16,733 nt of DNA from Actinobacteria bacterium UBA4719 (GTDB lineage: Bacteria; Actinomycetota; Actinomycetes; Actinomycetales; Dermatophilaceae). How positions within the stretch are numbered: position 1 is the first letter of the stretch; each line of letters opens with the position of its first letter. The stretch is from the NCBI GenBank assembly GCA_002404345.1, contig DHJN01000249.1, forward strand, positions 1 through 16,733, in the 5' to 3' direction. The notes under the pieces were generated by a model that saw only the letters and a list, made by a program, of their open reading frames with translations, had not been told where the DNA came from and ran no database searches. Positions 15,788 to 16,733 of the stretch are shown piece after piece. The translations under genes and the position numbers were made by a program.

Positions 15788-16513
15788 TTACTTGACCTTC
15801 TCCCACCCGCGCCGTGGCGCGCGACTGCCGAGCTGGTCGTCACGACTGCGGTAGACGATGTACGGGCGGGTGAGGTACCCAAGTGGCGCGCTGAAGACGT
15901 GCACCAAACGGGTGAACGGCCACAGCGCGAACAATGAGAACGCAGCCAGGGCGTGGAGCTTGAAACCTATTGGTGCGGCAGCCATCAGGTCTGGATGCAG
16001 CGAGAACCGGAAGATGCCGCGGAACCACACGGACACGCCCTCGCGGTAGTCGTAGTGCCCGAAGATGTTGGCGACGACAGTGTTCACCAGGCCCAGCACG
16101 ATCACCGTCCCCAGGAAGACGTACATCGTCTTGTCCATCCGCGTGGTCGCCGAGAACACGGGCCCAACCGTGCGACGCCGGTAGATCAGGATCGTCATGC
16201 CCACGACGGTGCAGACGCCGGCCACCGTTCCGATGCTGACCGCCATGAAGTGATAGAGGCCTTCGGAGATGCCCACGAACTCGGTCCACGGCTTGGGGAT
16301 GCCCAGGCCCATGACGTGACCGCCGAGGACGAAGAGGAGGCCGAAGTGGAACAGCGGGCTGCCCAGGCGCAGCATCCGGCTCTCGTAGAGCTGCGAGGAC
16401 CGGGTGGTCCAGCCGAACTTGTCGTAGCGGTAACGCCAGAAGTGGCCGACGGCGAACACCGTGAGACAGATGTAGGGGAAGACGACCCACAGGAAGGTGT
16501 CCAGGCCGGTCAT
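15788..16513 (-). CDS. narI: Respiratory nitrate reductase gamma subunit
   Basis: This 241-aa membrane cytochrome b subunit passes electrons from menaquinol to NarGH. It has five hydrophobic helices and the four haem-ligand histidines at exactly the usual positions: H56 and H66 in SPLFHFGLLFVLGGHVMG, and H187 and H205 in HALAAFSLFALWPFTRLVHV. The C-terminus is the basic cytoplasmic type (RSRDDQLGSRAPRRGWEKVK). ATG at 16513 has no Shine-Dalgarno in the available upstream DNA. In narGHJI operons narJ lies immediately upstream. Here an IS200/IS605 end begins within about 20 nt. The protein itself looks complete, and expression may be impaired or use another promoter. Confidence 0.95.
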   Translation of the reverse strand: MTGLDTFLWVVFPYICLTVFAVGHFWRYRYDKFGWTTRSSQLYESRMLRLGSPLFHFGLLFVLGGHVMGLGIPKPWTEFVGISEGLYHFMAVSIGTVAGVCTVVGMTILIYRRRTVGPVFSATTRMDKTMYVFLGTVIVLGLVNTVVANIFGHYDYREGVSVWFRGIFRFSLHPDLMAAAPIGFKLHALAAFSLFALWPFTRLVHVFSAPLGYLTRPYIVYRSRDDQLGSRAPRRGWEKVK

Positions 16514-16532
16514 CGGTGATCTGGGGTGGAAA

Positions 16533-16552
16533 CCCTGTCCTTCAGGGCAGGG
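16533..16552. repeat. Subterminal palindrome of the IS200/IS605 element
   Basis: CCCTGTCC (16533-16540) and GGGCAGGG (16545-16552) form an 8-bp stem with one G-T pair and a TTCA loop, followed by AGGAAACC. Hairpins like this are the recognition structures bound by Y1 transposases at the element ends. It could also terminate tnpA transcription. Confidence 0.7.
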
Positions 16553-16564
16553 AGGAAACCTTGC

Positions 16565-16733
16565 CTAGTCTGGTCGTTTTTGGTCTGCGATGCAGTCCTT
16601 GACGGTGGACAGTGGCGCGCCGCCGCACGATCCGGCGAAGTATGACGGTGACCAGAACTTGCCGCGCATCCCCGCCCGGTTGATCCTGCCGACGAAGTCC
16701 TGCTGCAACCGCCTGGATGAGACGCCTTTGAGG
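16565..16733 (-). CDS. tnpA: IS200/IS605 transposase TnpA, C-terminal part, catalytic Tyr apparently replaced
   Basis: The last 55 codons are visible: LKGVSSRRLQQDF, then KFWSPSYFAGSCGGAPLSTV and KDCIADQKRPD before TAG. LKGVSSR and WSPSYFAGS are strong IS200-type Y1 transposase landmarks. In this family the helix after 'GGxxxxxV' reads xxYIExQ, and that tyrosine makes the covalent bond to DNA. Here the aligned residue is Cys (codon TGC at 16594-16592), one base from TAC. The copy is therefore probably catalytically dead, unless the alignment is off by a residue. The HUH motif lies beyond the window. Confidence 0.85.
   Translation of the reverse strand, partial: LKGVSSRRLQQDFVGRINRAGMRGKFWSPSYFAGSCGGAPLSTVKDCIADQKRPD

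Larger units (their letters stand above)
16520..16733 (-). mobile_element. IS200/IS605-family element, partial (runs off the window)
   Basis: A subterminal hairpin (16533-16552) and the 3' part of a Y1 transposase gene reading towards it mark one end of an IS200/IS605-type element. The precise end is not visible; it should lie between the hairpin and the narI start codon. The other end and any tnpB lie outside the window. Confidence 0.75.

Overview
The window is high-GC DNA with actinobacterial codon use. The block from about 6.7 to 15.7 kb, read along the minus strand, matches from memory the Mycobacterium tuberculosis order Rv1822 to Rv1832: pgsA, DUF881, small basic protein, DUF881, gcvH, garA, ftsR, bifunctional nuclease, a second MerR gene and gcvP. 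The host is therefore an actinomycete. A Micrococcales member (Intrasporangiaceae-like) is my guess from protein flavour only.

Layout. (1) 1-92: the 3' end of a UvrA-like ATPase gene. (2) 93-1535: a gene graveyard holding two fused, frameshifted fragments of tyrosine-recombinase-like genes, a surviving promoter in front of them, the start of an NAD-epimerase gene with a nonsense codon, and a 17-nt tandem repeat. (3) 1536-2816 (+): an M20 deacylase. (4) 2848-6696 (-): a metabolic/stress cluster with a GCS2-type ligase, OsmC protein, PhzF-like protein, DUF1697 protein and a 5'-truncated GNAT gene. (5) 6768-9952 (-): gcvP behind a glycine riboswitch. (6) 9997-13013 (-): two MerR regulators, DUF151 nuclease, FHA protein GarA and gcvH. 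(7) 13073-15739 (-): a membrane/envelope operon (pgsA, DUF881, sbp, DUF881) in which consecutive genes overlap by 4 nt. (8) 15788-16513 (-): narI, the cytochrome b subunit of respiratory nitrate reductase. (9) About 16520-16733: the end of an IS200/IS605 element whose tnpA seems to have lost its catalytic tyrosine. The element sits where narJ would normally adjoin narI.

How the genes fit together. GcvP and GcvH are two parts of the glycine cleavage complex, and the riboswitch senses its substrate. GarA is the FHA switch that in relatives links Ser/Thr kinases to glutamate/2-oxoglutarate metabolism, and FtsR is a cell-division regulator in corynebacteria.

The most unusual signal is spread across the whole window. 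Seven near-perfect short tandem repeats (units of 9, 15, 15, 15, 17, 18 and 24 nt, 2 to 8 copies) have unrelated sequences and lie in unrelated places. All five coding arrays have units divisible by three and lie in termini or a loop. The 17-nt array is intergenic. This looks like an active process of short-segment amplification filtered by selection for reading frame, or a systematic assembly artefact, and it should be tested.
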